From: Lentzea indica | GTDB taxonomy: Bacteria > Actinomycetota > Actinomycetes > Mycobacteriales > Pseudonocardiaceae | Direction of reading: 5' to 3' | Assembly: GCF_012184385.1 (NCBI RefSeq) | Contig: NZ_VSRL01000008.1 | Span: 25,918-89,917 of the forward strand | Length of the DNA stretch: 64,000 nucleotides | Shown here: in pieces, positions 37,345 to 45,317 of the stretch | Layout: each line of letters starts with the position of its first letter | Numbering within the stretch: position 1 is the stretch's first letter | Notes under the pieces: model-generated | Database searches by the model: none | Seen by the model: only the letters and a program-made list of their open reading frames with translations | What the model was told of the DNA's origin: nothing | Position numbers and translations under genes: made by a program

Positions 37345-38579
37345 TCAGATCAGGAAGCGGTAGGCGGTCGTGCCGGGGGCCACGTGCTGGATCTTGAGCG
37401 GTGACTCCTTCATGCGACCCCACAGCAGGTCGTAGTCCTCGCGGCGGCCGAGTTCGATGCACACCAGAGCGGCGCCGGTCTCCCGGTTGTCCCGCTTGAT
37501 GTACTCGAACAGCACGATGTCGTCGTCCTTGCCCAGCACCTCGTCGAGGAACCGCCGCAGCGCGCCCGGCTCCTGCGGGAACTCGACCAGGAAGTAGTGC
37601 TTCAGGCCGCGGTGGACCATCGACCGCTCGACGACCTCGGCGTAGCGCGAGACGTCGTTGTTGCCACCCGAGAGAAGGCACACCACGGTCGAGTCCTGCG
37701 CGACGGAGATCTCCTCCAGCAACGCGGCCGAGGCCAGCGCGCCCGCGGGCTCCGCGATGATGCCGTCGATCTGGTACAGCTCCAGCATCTCCGTGCAGAC
37801 CGCGCCCTCGGACACGGTGAGGAGCTCGGCGCCGCTGTCGCGCACCATCGGGAACGTCACGTCGCCGGCACGGCGCACCGCGGCACCGTCGACGAACGAG
37901 TCCACCTCCGGCAGCGTGACGGGGCTGCCCGCCTGCATCGCGGCGATCATGCTGGCCGCGCCCGCAGGCTCCACGCCGATGACGCGGGTGCGCGGGAAGC
38001 GCTCCTTGAACCACGTGCCGACGCCGGACAGCAGTCCGCCGCCACCGACAGGCACCACGACCACGTCGGGCGCGCGCCGAGCTGCTGGACGATCTCGAGG
38101 CCGACGGTGCCCTGGCCCGCGACCGTGCGGGGGTCGTCGAAGGCGGGGACCAGCGTCGCGCCGGTCGTCAGCGCGTACTCCTTCGCGAGGGCGGCCGCGT
38201 CGTCGTAGGTGTCGCCGTCGACGATCAGCTGCACCATGCCCTGCCCGAGGGCGGAGATGCGGTCGCGTTTCTGGCGCGGGGTGGTCCGGGGGACGTGCAC
38301 GCGGCCCTCGATGCCGAGGCGGCGGCACGCGTAGGCCATGCCCTGGCCGTGGTTGCCCGCCGACGCGCAGACCGCGCCACCGAACGCGAACTCGGTCTGG
38401 CACAGCAGGTTGAACGCGCCGCGCAGCTTGTAGGAGCGGCCGACCTGGAGGTCCTCGCGCTTGAACCACACGCGCGCCCCGGTCCTCTCGGACAACCGCT
38501 GGTTCACCTCGAGCGGCGTGGTGCGCGCGACTCCACCGAGCCGGGCTGCGGCCGCGGACACCTCATCAGCGAAGGACAT
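37345..38579 (-). CDS. ilvA: Threonine ammonia-lyase (short form), frameshifted
   Basis: PLP enzyme turning threonine into 2-oxobutyrate for isoleucine synthesis. The PLP Lys lies in GRSYKLRGAFN, the glycine-rich phosphate loop is VGGGGLLSG, and the C-terminal regulatory domain resembles ACT-like domains (HYFLVEFPQEPGALRRFLDE). The reconstructed length of about 410 residues fits the IlvA short form. One base appears missing in the CGGG near 38068-38070; restoring it joins QQLGAR to PDVVVVPVGGGG. ATG 38579 starts the family sequence. Confidence 0.9.
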
Positions 38580-38647
38580 GACACTACATCTTCCTTGAAC
38601 GACTCGGGTCTGGCACGCGTACCCCTAGACAGAGAGGGGAGGTGCCC

Positions 38648-39502
38648 GTGTTTCGCCTTTTGGGCGTGCTCACACTGCTCATGATGCTCTCCGCGGTTCC
38701 CGCGCACGCCCATGGCGCGCCCACTGACCCCGCGAGCAGGGCTTTTCTGTGTTCGCCAGGTCAGCCCACAGCATCATCCTCGCCGTGCCGCAGTGCCGTC
38801 CAGGCGGGGTTGCCGTCCAAGGAGTGGGACAACATCCGGCTGCCGAACGTCGCGGGCCAGGACGCCGCGAGGGTCCCCGACGGCAAGCTGTGCAGCGCGG
38901 GGCTCGCGAAGTACGCGGGACTCGACCTGCCCTCCGCCCAGTGGCCGGTCACGAAGCTCAAGAGCACGGACTTCACGTATCGGGCGACGATCCCGCACCA
39001 GGGCTCGTTCCGGTTCTACGTGACGCGTGAGGGTTACTCCCCGGCCCGGCCGCTGCGGTGGGCGGACCTGGAGCAGTTCCTGTCCGTGCCCACTCCCCCG
39101 CTCGTCAACGGCTCCTACGAGTTCAAGGTGCCGCTGCCGAAGGACAGGGCAGGGCGGCACCTGATCTACACCGTCTGGCAGAACACGGACACGCCCGACA
39201 CCTACTACTCGTGCACCGACGTGGAGATCGCGGCTCCCGCGAAGCCGACGACACAGGTCGCGCAGCCGGCTCCGGCCGCGCCGCCCGTGCAGGCGGTGCC
39301 GCCGACGCAGTCCAGTCAGCCCAGCCAGTCCGTGACGCCTTCGACACCCAAGTCGAGCACTCCGCGACCTGTTCCCGTTGCGTCGAGTGCCGAACAACCT
39401 CCTTCCAGCGCAACGAGGTTCGGCATCTCCGCCGTGGTAGCGGCGCTGGGTGGGCTCGCCGTGCTCGGCGGGATCATGTTGTGGCGCAAAAGAATTCTGT
39501 GA
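38648..39502 (+). CDS. AA10 lytic polysaccharide monooxygenase with C-terminal anchor
   Basis: Copper monooxygenase cutting chitin or cellulose chains. The signal peptide is cleaved at HA|HGAP, leaving the essential N-terminal His (residue 22 from GTG 38648) of the histidine brace. The LPMO domain runs to about 195 and includes SYEFKVPLPKDRAGRHLIYTVWQ with the second His, and DTPDTYYSCTDVEI. Then follows a Pro/Ser/Thr-rich linker and a C-terminal membrane segment with an RKRIL tail, so the enzyme is cell-anchored. GTG 38648 is 5 bases from GGGGAGG; GTG 38642 overlaps it. Confidence 0.93.
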   Translation: MFRLLGVLTLLMMLSAVPAHAHGAPTDPASRAFLCSPGQPTASSSPCRSAVQAGLPSKEWDNIRLPNVAGQDAARVPDGKLCSAGLAKYAGLDLPSAQWPVTKLKSTDFTYRATIPHQGSFRFYVTREGYSPARPLRWADLEQFLSVPTPPLVNGSYEFKVPLPKDRAGRHLIYTVWQNTDTPDTYYSCTDVEIAAPAKPTTQVAQPAPAAPPVQAVPPTQSSQPSQSVTPSTPKSSTPRPVPVASSAEQPPSSATRFGISAVVAALGGLAVLGGIMLWRKRIL

Positions 39503-39517
39503 ACGTCCCGGTACCCC

Positions 39518-39533
39518 ATAGGTCTGGACCACC
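39518..39533. promoter_or_regulatory. DasR-like operator (dre)
   Basis: ATAGGTCTGGACCACC contains the same core GGTCT|GGACC as the better chitinase site and matches the dre consensus at 11 of 16 positions. It lies in the 83-base gap between the LPMO stop and the ThuA gene, about 53 bases before that start. Confidence 0.5.
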
Positions 39534-39585
39534 CCTACGATGATCTTCGGGCGCGCAAACCTGCGATGTGAAGGTGTGTGCCCGT

Positions 39586-40824
39586 ATGGCTCGAAAACTG
39601 CTGGCGTTGCTGGCAATGCTCGCCGCGACGCTCGTCCCGGTCTCCATCACGGCAACGGGCCCGGCGCACGCCGTCCCGTTCAAGGTGCTCGGCTTCTACC
39701 ACGGCACGCACGACCCGGCGCACATCGCGTTCGTCAAGGAAGCGAACCCGTGGCTGACCCGCGCCGGGCAGGAGAACGGCTTCACCTACGAGGCCACCAC
39801 GGACTGGAACCGGCTGAACACCCTCACCCCCGCCCAGGCACAGGTCGTGATCTTCCTCGACGACCTGCCGACCGGCACCCAGCGCGCGGGTTTCCAGCGG
39901 TACATGGAAGCGGGCGGCGCGTGGTTCGGCTTCCACGTCGCGGCGTTCACGCAGAACGCCGGCGAATGGTCGTGGTACCACAACACGTTCCTGGGCAAGG
40001 GAAACTTCGTCAACAACACCTGGGAACCGACCACCGCGACGTTGAAGACCGAGACCCGCACGCACCCGTCGACCCTGCGTCTGCCGGAGAGGTTCACCTC
40101 CTCGGTCAGCGAGTGGTACAGCTGGTCGCGTGACCTGCGCACGAACCCGGACATCCAGATCCTGGCCAGCGTCGACCCGTCGAGCTTCCCGCTCGGCACC
40201 GACCCGAACCAGCAGTGGCGCAGCGGGTACTACCCGATCATGTGGACGAACAAGAACTTCAAGATGATCTACGCCAACTTCGGCCACAACGCGATGGACT
40301 ACCCGAACAACAGGCCGCTGTCCTCCACGTTCGCGAGCGCCGACCAGAACAACTTCCTCATCGACAGCCTGCTCTGGCTCGGCAGTGGTGGCACGCCGCA
40401 GCCGCAGCCCGACTGGAAGACGGTCGTCAACAAGGGCAACGGCAAGTGCGTCGACGCCCGTTCCGCGGGGACCGCTAACGGCACCGTCATCCAGCAGTAC
40501 ACCTGCAACTCGACCACCGCGCAGAACTTCCGGGCGGTGGCGACGAGTGACGGGTACTCGCGCCTGGAGTACCGCAACGACTCCTCGAAGGTGCTCGACG
40601 TGAGCAACGTGTCCACTTCGGACGGCGCGGGCATCCACCTCTGGACCTACGGCGGCGGCACCAACCAGCAGTGGCGCGTCACCACCGGCGCGGACGGCTA
40701 CTCGACACTGACGGCACGGCACTCGGGCAAGTGCCTCTCGGCGCCGGCGAGCGGTGCCGACGGCGTGCAGCTGGTCCAGGCGGCCTGCGACGGGTCGGCG
40801 GCCCAGAGCTTCAGGCTGGGCTAG
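39586..40824 (+). CDS. Secreted ThuA-like domain fused to a ricin-type CBM13
   Basis: Secreted protein of 412 residues. The signal peptide ends near AHA (residue 30). The first domain of about 240 residues is ThuA-like, a class I glutamine-amidotransferase-type fold (KVLGFYHGTHDPAHIAFV, VVIFLDDLPT, AGGAWFGFHVAAFTQNAGEW, YYPIMWTNKN). After a short linker (GGTPQPQPDW) a ricin beta-trefoil of about 125 residues follows, with QxW-type repeats such as TNQQWRV. ThuA proteins are linked to trehalose or sugar metabolism, often extracellular. ATG 39586 is preferred over GTG 39568. Confidence 0.88.
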   Translation: MARKLLALLAMLAATLVPVSITATGPAHAVPFKVLGFYHGTHDPAHIAFVKEANPWLTRAGQENGFTYEATTDWNRLNTLTPAQAQVVIFLDDLPTGTQRAGFQRYMEAGGAWFGFHVAAFTQNAGEWSWYHNTFLGKGNFVNNTWEPTTATLKTETRTHPSTLRLPERFTSSVSEWYSWSRDLRTNPDIQILASVDPSSFPLGTDPNQQWRSGYYPIMWTNKNFKMIYANFGHNAMDYPNNRPLSSTFASADQNNFLIDSLLWLGSGGTPQPQPDWKTVVNKGNGKCVDARSAGTANGTVIQQYTCNSTTAQNFRAVATSDGYSRLEYRNDSSKVLDVSNVSTSDGAGIHLWTYGGGTNQQWRVTTGADGYSTLTARHSGKCLSAPASGADGVQLVQAACDGSAAQSFRLG

Positions 40825-41210
40825 CCCGATCGTGAGTGGTTCTGGTCGTCGGAGCGACCGGAGCCACTCACGACCACCCGCTCCCCCTGCACAGGACGGG
40901 CGGCGTGAGACGAAGCCAGGAACCCGTACATGTCGTTGAGCTGGTGCAGCGCGGATACCGCGTCCCGCCACACAGGGCAGGGCCACGCACGATGCCGCCC
41001 GTACCAGGTGCGGCACGACCTGCACCGGTGCCGCTCGTTCGGCTCGTGCATCCGCAGCAACCCGCGCCACCAGGGCAGGGCGGCGCGAAGCTGCTCACGC
41101 AGCTCGAAGACCTCGTTCGGCGAGTCCGCCTGCGCGAGCTGGTCCATGGTCTTGTAGACGACGTCGATCACCGTCCGGTGAAAGGACCGCTGCCGTTCGG
41201 CAAGGGCCAT
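40821..41210 (-). CDS. Hypothetical protein with a short CxxC motif
   Basis: Protein of 129 residues. A helical N-terminal half (FHRTVIDVVYKTMDQL) is followed by a metal-site-like segment RHRCRSCRTWYGRHRAWPCP with three Cys and two His. Proteins of this type occur beside XRE regulators in actinobacteria, as here, divergent from the EspR-like gene. The C-terminal 15 residues are encoded inside the terminator hairpin of the convergent ThuA gene and may not matter. Function unknown. Confidence 0.7.
   Translation of the reverse strand: MALAERQRSFHRTVIDVVYKTMDQLAQADSPNEVFELREQLRAALPWWRGLLRMHEPNERHRCRSCRTWYGRHRAWPCPVWRDAVSALHQLNDMYGFLASSHAARPVQGERVVVSGSGRSDDQNHSRSG
40831..40872. terminator. Hairpin inside the 3' end of the facing gene
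   Basis: CGTGAGTGGTTCTGGTCG pairs with CGACCGGAGCCACTCACG with two mismatches that would form G-U pairs in RNA. It follows the ThuA stop at 40824 but lies inside the coding end of the opposing hypothetical gene. Confidence 0.7.
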
Positions 41211-41358
41211 GTCCGAGCTCCTCCTCCCCGCGGTTGAGACAGGCTCGCCAGGAGTCTATGTTGGCCATTGGCGGGCTTTCAACTGGTGAAAATCCCGTCA
41301 CCCAGATAGCCCTTTCCGTGGGTGGAGAGGCTCACTGCGCGCAACGGGGGGAGCCGCG

Positions 41359-41796
41359 ATGGCGGGGGAACGGTCGCTGGCTGACAAGCTCAACCACCTC
41401 TTCGCCAGGCACACCGCGCGCTCCGGCCAGGAGTACAGCAACGAGCAGGTCGCGGCGGCGATCGCGGACACCGGCGTGACCATCTCCCAGAGCTACATCT
41501 GGCAGCTGCGCAAGGGCAAGAAGGACAACCCGACGTTCAAGCACTTGCAGGCACTGGCAGGCTTCTTCGGTGTGCCCGTGAGCTACTTCTTCGACGACGA
41601 GGTCACCGACCGCGTCGACGAGCAGCTGAAGACGTTGCAGGACGAGCAGACGCGCCTCAACGAGATCACCTCGGGCAGCGACGCGCAGCTCATGGCCATG
41701 CGCGCGGGCGAGTTGTCGCCGGACCGCCGCCGCCTGGTCATGGAGCTGCTGGACGTCGTCTACCGACAGGAACAGGCCGAGCGCGGCGAAGGATGA
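41359..41796 (+). CDS. EspR-like HTH regulator
   Basis: DNA-binding protein of 145 residues. The N-terminal HTH_3 domain has the layout of mycobacterial EspR (ADKLNHLFARHTARSGQEYS, ITISQSYIWQLRKGKKDNP-like, LQALAGFFGVPVSYFFDDE), then a helical tail of about 60 residues that would dimerise. EspR proteins are nucleoid-associated regulators of secretion and cell-wall genes. ATG 41359 has a run of Gs with GGGGGGAG upstream. First gene of a tight operon with an ImmA-type peptidase and a MAB_1171c membrane protein. Confidence 0.88.
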   Translation: MAGERSLADKLNHLFARHTARSGQEYSNEQVAAAIADTGVTISQSYIWQLRKGKKDNPTFKHLQALAGFFGVPVSYFFDDEVTDRVDEQLKTLQDEQTRLNEITSGSDAQLMAMRAGELSPDRRRLVMELLDVVYRQEQAERGEG

Positions 41797-41799
41797 TCC

Positions 41800-42312
41800 G
41801 TGGCCGAACGAGAGTTGCGCAAGCGGTGCCGCCGCCTGCTGAACGAGCTGGACATCCAGCCACCGCTCGACGTCGAGGAGCTCTGCCGCCGCGTCGGTGA
41901 GCAGCGGGGCAAACCGATCAGGCTCATCGCCCACCCGATCCCGGTGCCCGGCCCGTTCGGCGTCTGGATCGCCACGGCCAAGGCCGACTACATCCTGTAC
42001 CAGCAGGAGACGTCGAAGGCGCACCAGAACCACATCATCCTGCACGAGCTCGGCCACCTCCTGGCCGGTCACACCAGCGACGAGCAGGACGACGGCCTGC
42101 TCGCGGGCCTCTACCCCGATCTCGAACCGGACGCCGTACGACGCGCGTTGAGGCGTACCTCCTACGACAGCGCGCACGAGCGTGAGGCTGAGACGGTGGC
42201 GACGATCATCCTCGAGTGGGCGTCGGTGCTGGACAAGGTCGCGCCGCGCAACGTGGAGGGGCCCGCCCGCCGGATGGCCTCCTCGCTCGCCGACCGGATC
42301 GGGTGGCTGTAG
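41800..42312 (+). CDS. ImmA/IrrE family metallopeptidase-like protein
   Basis: Protein of 170 residues with the zinc motif HELGH at residues 82-86 and a downstream E (HEREAETVAT), matching the ImmA/IrrE fold. Such proteins cleave or control HTH repressors in phage and stress systems. It starts 3 bases after the EspR-like gene stop, so the regulator just upstream is the natural candidate substrate or partner (inference). The next gene starts on the base after its stop. Confidence 0.92.
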   Translation: MAERELRKRCRRLLNELDIQPPLDVEELCRRVGEQRGKPIRLIAHPIPVPGPFGVWIATAKADYILYQQETSKAHQNHIILHELGHLLAGHTSDEQDDGLLAGLYPDLEPDAVRRALRRTSYDSAHEREAETVATIILEWASVLDKVAPRNVEGPARRMASSLADRIGWL

Positions 42313-43422
42313 ATGCAGTACCTCAAGGAGACCCAGGGCATCGTCGCATTCTCCGCGTTGGCCGTGATGCTGTACCTGCTGGTGCGGCGCCCGCACGACC
42401 CGAGGCTGCGCTCGGTGACGGGCCTGGTGGCCGGCTGGGCGCTCGGCTACCCGTTCGGGCGCGCGGCGGCGGACGGACGGTGGTTCCTCGGCCTCGACCC
42501 GATGGTCTGCCAGCTGATCCAGCACTCCATGCTGCAGGTCGGCGTGTACGGCCTGATCTGCTTCTTCGTCTTCTCTGCCGTCGACGACGACAAGGCGCGC
42601 AAACAGGCGTTCATCCAGCTCGTGCCGCTGGTCCTGTGCGTGAGCGTCATGACGTGGGCGGTGCTGGCGATCCCGGACGACCTGCGGGTCGCGGCCGCTC
42701 GCGTGCCGAACTCGCTCGGCGGCGGACCCACCGGCGTCCTCGCGATCACGGTGTTCTACGCGCTGGGCAACGGTTATCTGCTCTACGGGTTCGCGGCGAT
42801 GTTCGTGTGGGCCCGCCGCTACGCCCGCGGCGCCGACCCGCGGCTGCGCAGGGGCCTGCTGATCACCTCGACCGGACTCGGGCTGCTGGTGCCAGCCGAC
42901 GCGATCTTCGTGTCGTCCAACATCTCCCGCTACTTCGGCGAACCGCTCCCCCGCTGGCTGCTCACCACCGCCGTGTGGTTCCTCCTGCCCGGTGTGCTGC
43001 TGTGCGTGATCGGCGTCGTCTACCCGATCGCCGCGATGCGGTTCGCGGCGATGCGACTGTGGCTGCGGCACCTGCGCGCGTACCACCGGCTCGCTCCACT
43101 GTGGACGTTGCTGCACCAGTCGTTCCCGGAGGACGCGCTGCACCGGGTGCCCTCCAGGCGCGACGCGTTCTCGTTGCGCGGCGTGCATCGGCGCTACTAC
43201 CGGCGCGTGATCGAGTGCCGGGACGGGCTGGTGCGGATCAGCCCGTACGTCGCGGAGACGCCGGACGAGCTGCCTCTGGCCGAAAGGCTGCGTGCCGGGC
43301 TGGAGACGCGGAGGACAGGCGCCGTCACGGCGCGGCGGCCGATCTCGCTGGTCATCCCCGAGGACGACGGCATGGACGCCGACGTGCGGGAGCTCGAAAA
43401 GCTCGCGGTGTCGTTGCGCTGA
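42313..43422 (+). CDS. MAB_1171c family membrane protein
   Basis: Membrane protein of 369 residues with about seven hydrophobic segments in the first 245 residues (such as IVAFSALAVMLYLLV, VGVYGLICFFVF and LLPGVLLCVIGVVYP) followed by a cytoplasmic region with RLAPLWTLLHQSFP and RRYYRRVIECRDGL. This matches the MAB_1171c (putative transporter) family, whose biochemical role is unknown. Genes for it often directly follow an XRE regulator and an ImmA peptidase. ATG 42313 directly follows the upstream stop codon. Confidence 0.88.
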   Translation: MQYLKETQGIVAFSALAVMLYLLVRRPHDPRLRSVTGLVAGWALGYPFGRAAADGRWFLGLDPMVCQLIQHSMLQVGVYGLICFFVFSAVDDDKARKQAFIQLVPLVLCVSVMTWAVLAIPDDLRVAAARVPNSLGGGPTGVLAITVFYALGNGYLLYGFAAMFVWARRYARGADPRLRRGLLITSTGLGLLVPADAIFVSSNISRYFGEPLPRWLLTTAVWFLLPGVLLCVIGVVYPIAAMRFAAMRLWLRHLRAYHRLAPLWTLLHQSFPEDALHRVPSRRDAFSLRGVHRRYYRRVIECRDGLVRISPYVAETPDELPLAERLRAGLETRRTGAVTARRPISLVIPEDDGMDADVRELEKLAVSLR

Positions 43423-43437
43423 GCTTATGGTCCGGGG

Positions 43438-44502
43438 GTGGACCTGCCCGTGATGCCGCCGGTGAAGCCGATGCTCGCGAAGTCCGTGCCCGAGCTGCCG
43501 CGTGGGGACGGTCTCTCGTACGAGCCGAAGTGGGACGGCTTCCGCTGCATCGTGTTCCGCGACGGCGACGAGGTGGAGCTCGGGTCGCGCAACGACAAGC
43601 CGCTCACCCGGTACTTCCCCGAGGTCGTCGAGCTGCTGAAGGAAGCGCTGCCGCCGCGATGCGTCGTGGACGGTGAGATCGTGCTGGTCACGCCGGACGG
43701 GCTGAGCTTCGACGTCCTCCAGCTGCGGCTGCACCCCGCCGCGTCCCGCGTGCGCAAGCTCTCCGTCGAGACCCCGGCGAGCTTCGTCGCGTTCGACCTG
43801 CTGGCGTGCGGCGACAAGGACGTCACCGGGCTTTCGCAGGGTGAGCGCCGCCAGCTGCTGGAGGAGGTCGTCACCGAGGTCCCCGGTGTCTACCTGACAC
43901 CGTCCACGACGGACCCCGAGGTGGCGCAGGACTGGTTCACCCGGTTCGAGGGCGCGGGCTTCGACGGCGTGATGGTGAAACAGCTGGACGGCGTCTACGA
44001 GCCGGACAAGCGCGTGATGTGGAAGGTGAAGCACGAGCGGACGGCCGACTGCGTGGTCGCGGGCTACCGCCTGCACAAGGACGGCGAGACCGTTGGATCG
44101 CTGGTGCTCGGGCTCTACCAGGACGGCGAGCTGCACAACGTGGGCGTGGCGAGCAGCTTCACCGCGGCCCGGCGGCGTGAACTGGTCGAGGAGCTCAAGC
44201 CGCTGCTGAACCCTGCCGAGCATCCGTGGAGCGCGTGGGCGACCTACGAGGGGCCCGGCATGAACAGCCGGTGGAACCCCGAGAAGCAGCTTCAGGTCGT
44301 GCTGCTGGACCCGTCGCGAGTCGCCGAGGTGCGGTACGAGCACGTGCAGGGCGGACGGTTCCGGCACACCGCACGGCTGGTGCGGTTCCGTCCGGACAAG
44401 ACGCCTGAAGAGTGCACTTATGAACAGCTGGAGGAGGTGCCGCCGGCCGAGCTGGACGCCCTGTTCCTCGAGGCAGAGCGGCGGCGGACAATCGACCGGT
44501 GA
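43438..44502 (+). CDS. ligC: ATP-dependent DNA ligase, LigC type
   Basis: Short ATP-dependent DNA ligase of 354 residues. The nucleotidyl Lys is in KWDGFR near residue 31, with CVVDGEIVLV, FDGVMVKQLDG and MWKVKH as later ligase motifs, then an OB-fold (YTEGPGM-like, RFRPDKTPEEC). Size and order match mycobacterial LigC, linked to backup end-joining or base-excision repair. No Ku or polymerase gene adjoins. GTG 43438 is the start. The stop overlaps the YigZ gene start by 4 bases. Confidence 0.92.
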   Translation: MDLPVMPPVKPMLAKSVPELPRGDGLSYEPKWDGFRCIVFRDGDEVELGSRNDKPLTRYFPEVVELLKEALPPRCVVDGEIVLVTPDGLSFDVLQLRLHPAASRVRKLSVETPASFVAFDLLACGDKDVTGLSQGERRQLLEEVVTEVPGVYLTPSTTDPEVAQDWFTRFEGAGFDGVMVKQLDGVYEPDKRVMWKVKHERTADCVVAGYRLHKDGETVGSLVLGLYQDGELHNVGVASSFTAARRRELVEELKPLLNPAEHPWSAWATYEGPGMNSRWNPEKQLQVVLLDPSRVAEVRYEHVQGGRFRHTARLVRFRPDKTPEECTYEQLEEVPPAELDALFLEAERRRTIDR

Positions 44503-45104
44503 AGGTGATCAGGCGGGACGGCACGCACGAGATCGAGATCCAGCGGTCGCGGTTCCTGTGCCACGTCGCGCGCGTCGCGTCCGAACAGGAGGCCGCGGAG
44601 TTCTTCGCGCGGATCCGCAAGGAGCACTGGCAGGCCACCCACAACTGCACGGCCTTCCGTACCGCGGACACCCAACGCTCCAGTGACGACGGCGAACCCG
44701 CCGGCACGGCCGGGGTGCCGATGCTGGAGGTGCTGACGCGGCGAGATCTCGTCGACACCGCCGTCGTCGTCACCCGCTACTACGGCGGGATCAAGCTCGG
44801 CGCCGGTGGCCTGGTCCGTGCCTACGGCAGGGCCGTTTCGGAGGCCATCGACTCCATCGGCACGCTCACCCGTGAACGCCACGAGACGATTCTTCTCGCC
44901 GCGGACCACGATCAGGCGGGCAAGCTGGAGAACGCGTTGCGCGCGGCCGGGTACCACGTCGCGGACACCGAGTACGGCCACGACGTCACCTTCACCGTCC
45001 ACACGAAGGACCCCGACGCCTTCGAGGCCTGGCTCGCCGCTCAGACCGGCGGCGCGGTGATCGCGATCAGGGGCGAGCCCGTCGACCTCGACGTCGCCGG
45101 CTAG
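44499..45104 (+). CDS. YigZ/IMPACT family protein
   Basis: Protein of 201 residues of the YigZ (UPF0029/IMPACT) family. Signature: RSRFLCHVARVASEQEAAEF, SSDDGEPAGTAGVPML and VVVTRYYGGIKLGAGGLVRA; a C-terminal domain of about 65 residues (DUF1949-like) follows. The family may modulate translation or bind nucleic acid; the exact role is open. The GTG start overlaps the ligase stop. A strong hairpin follows the stop. Confidence 0.93.
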   Translation: MKVIRRDGTHEIEIQRSRFLCHVARVASEQEAAEFFARIRKEHWQATHNCTAFRTADTQRSSDDGEPAGTAGVPMLEVLTRRDLVDTAVVVTRYYGGIKLGAGGLVRAYGRAVSEAIDSIGTLTRERHETILLAADHDQAGKLENALRAAGYHVADTEYGHDVTFTVHTKDPDAFEAWLAAQTGGAVIAIRGEPVDLDVAG

Positions 45105-45112
45105 CGCGCGCC

Positions 45113-45143
45113 GGCGGCGCCCCACCCCGAGAAGGGCGCCGCC
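45113..45143. terminator. GC-rich hairpin between convergent genes
   Basis: GGCGGCGCCC pairs with GGGCGCCGCC across an 11-base loop, just after the YigZ stop and facing the leftward mini-ORF. It can act on both strands. Confidence 0.72.
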
Positions 45144-45164
45144 CGCGTCGGTCTTCGGGTCCGG

Positions 45165-45239
45165 CTAGGTCTTCGGGTCCGGTGACGGGTTGTCGGGTTT
45201 GCGGGTCTCGACGAGCAGGTCGCGAATGTCTCCGTTCAT
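45165..45239 (-). CDS. Possible 24-residue peptide
   Basis: Short ORF with a good AGGAAG site 7 bases before its ATG and a clean codon pattern. The peptide starts MNGDIRDLLVETRKP and is rich in Pro and Asp at its C-terminus, ending PDPKT. Immediately after its stop, a second copy of the last codons follows in the same frame (the 15-base repeat at 45150-45182). It is divergent from the large HTH-STAND-WD40 gene. No family is recognised, and expression is unproven. Confidence 0.45.
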   Translation of the reverse strand: MNGDIRDLLVETRKPDNPSPDPKT

Positions 45240-45317
45240 GTGCTCTTCCTAGAACGAACGCGTTGTTCGGTTCCGCCGACTGGACGCCGAACAAACAACA
45301 AGAGAACAATCCGGCGG

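Noticed and set aside
41332..44367. A 1011-codon open frame on the minus strand
   Set aside because: It is antisense to the EspR-like, ImmA, MAB_1171c and LigC genes. The translation is rich in Arg, His, Val and Gly without any domain, as expected for antisense frames in high-GC DNA.
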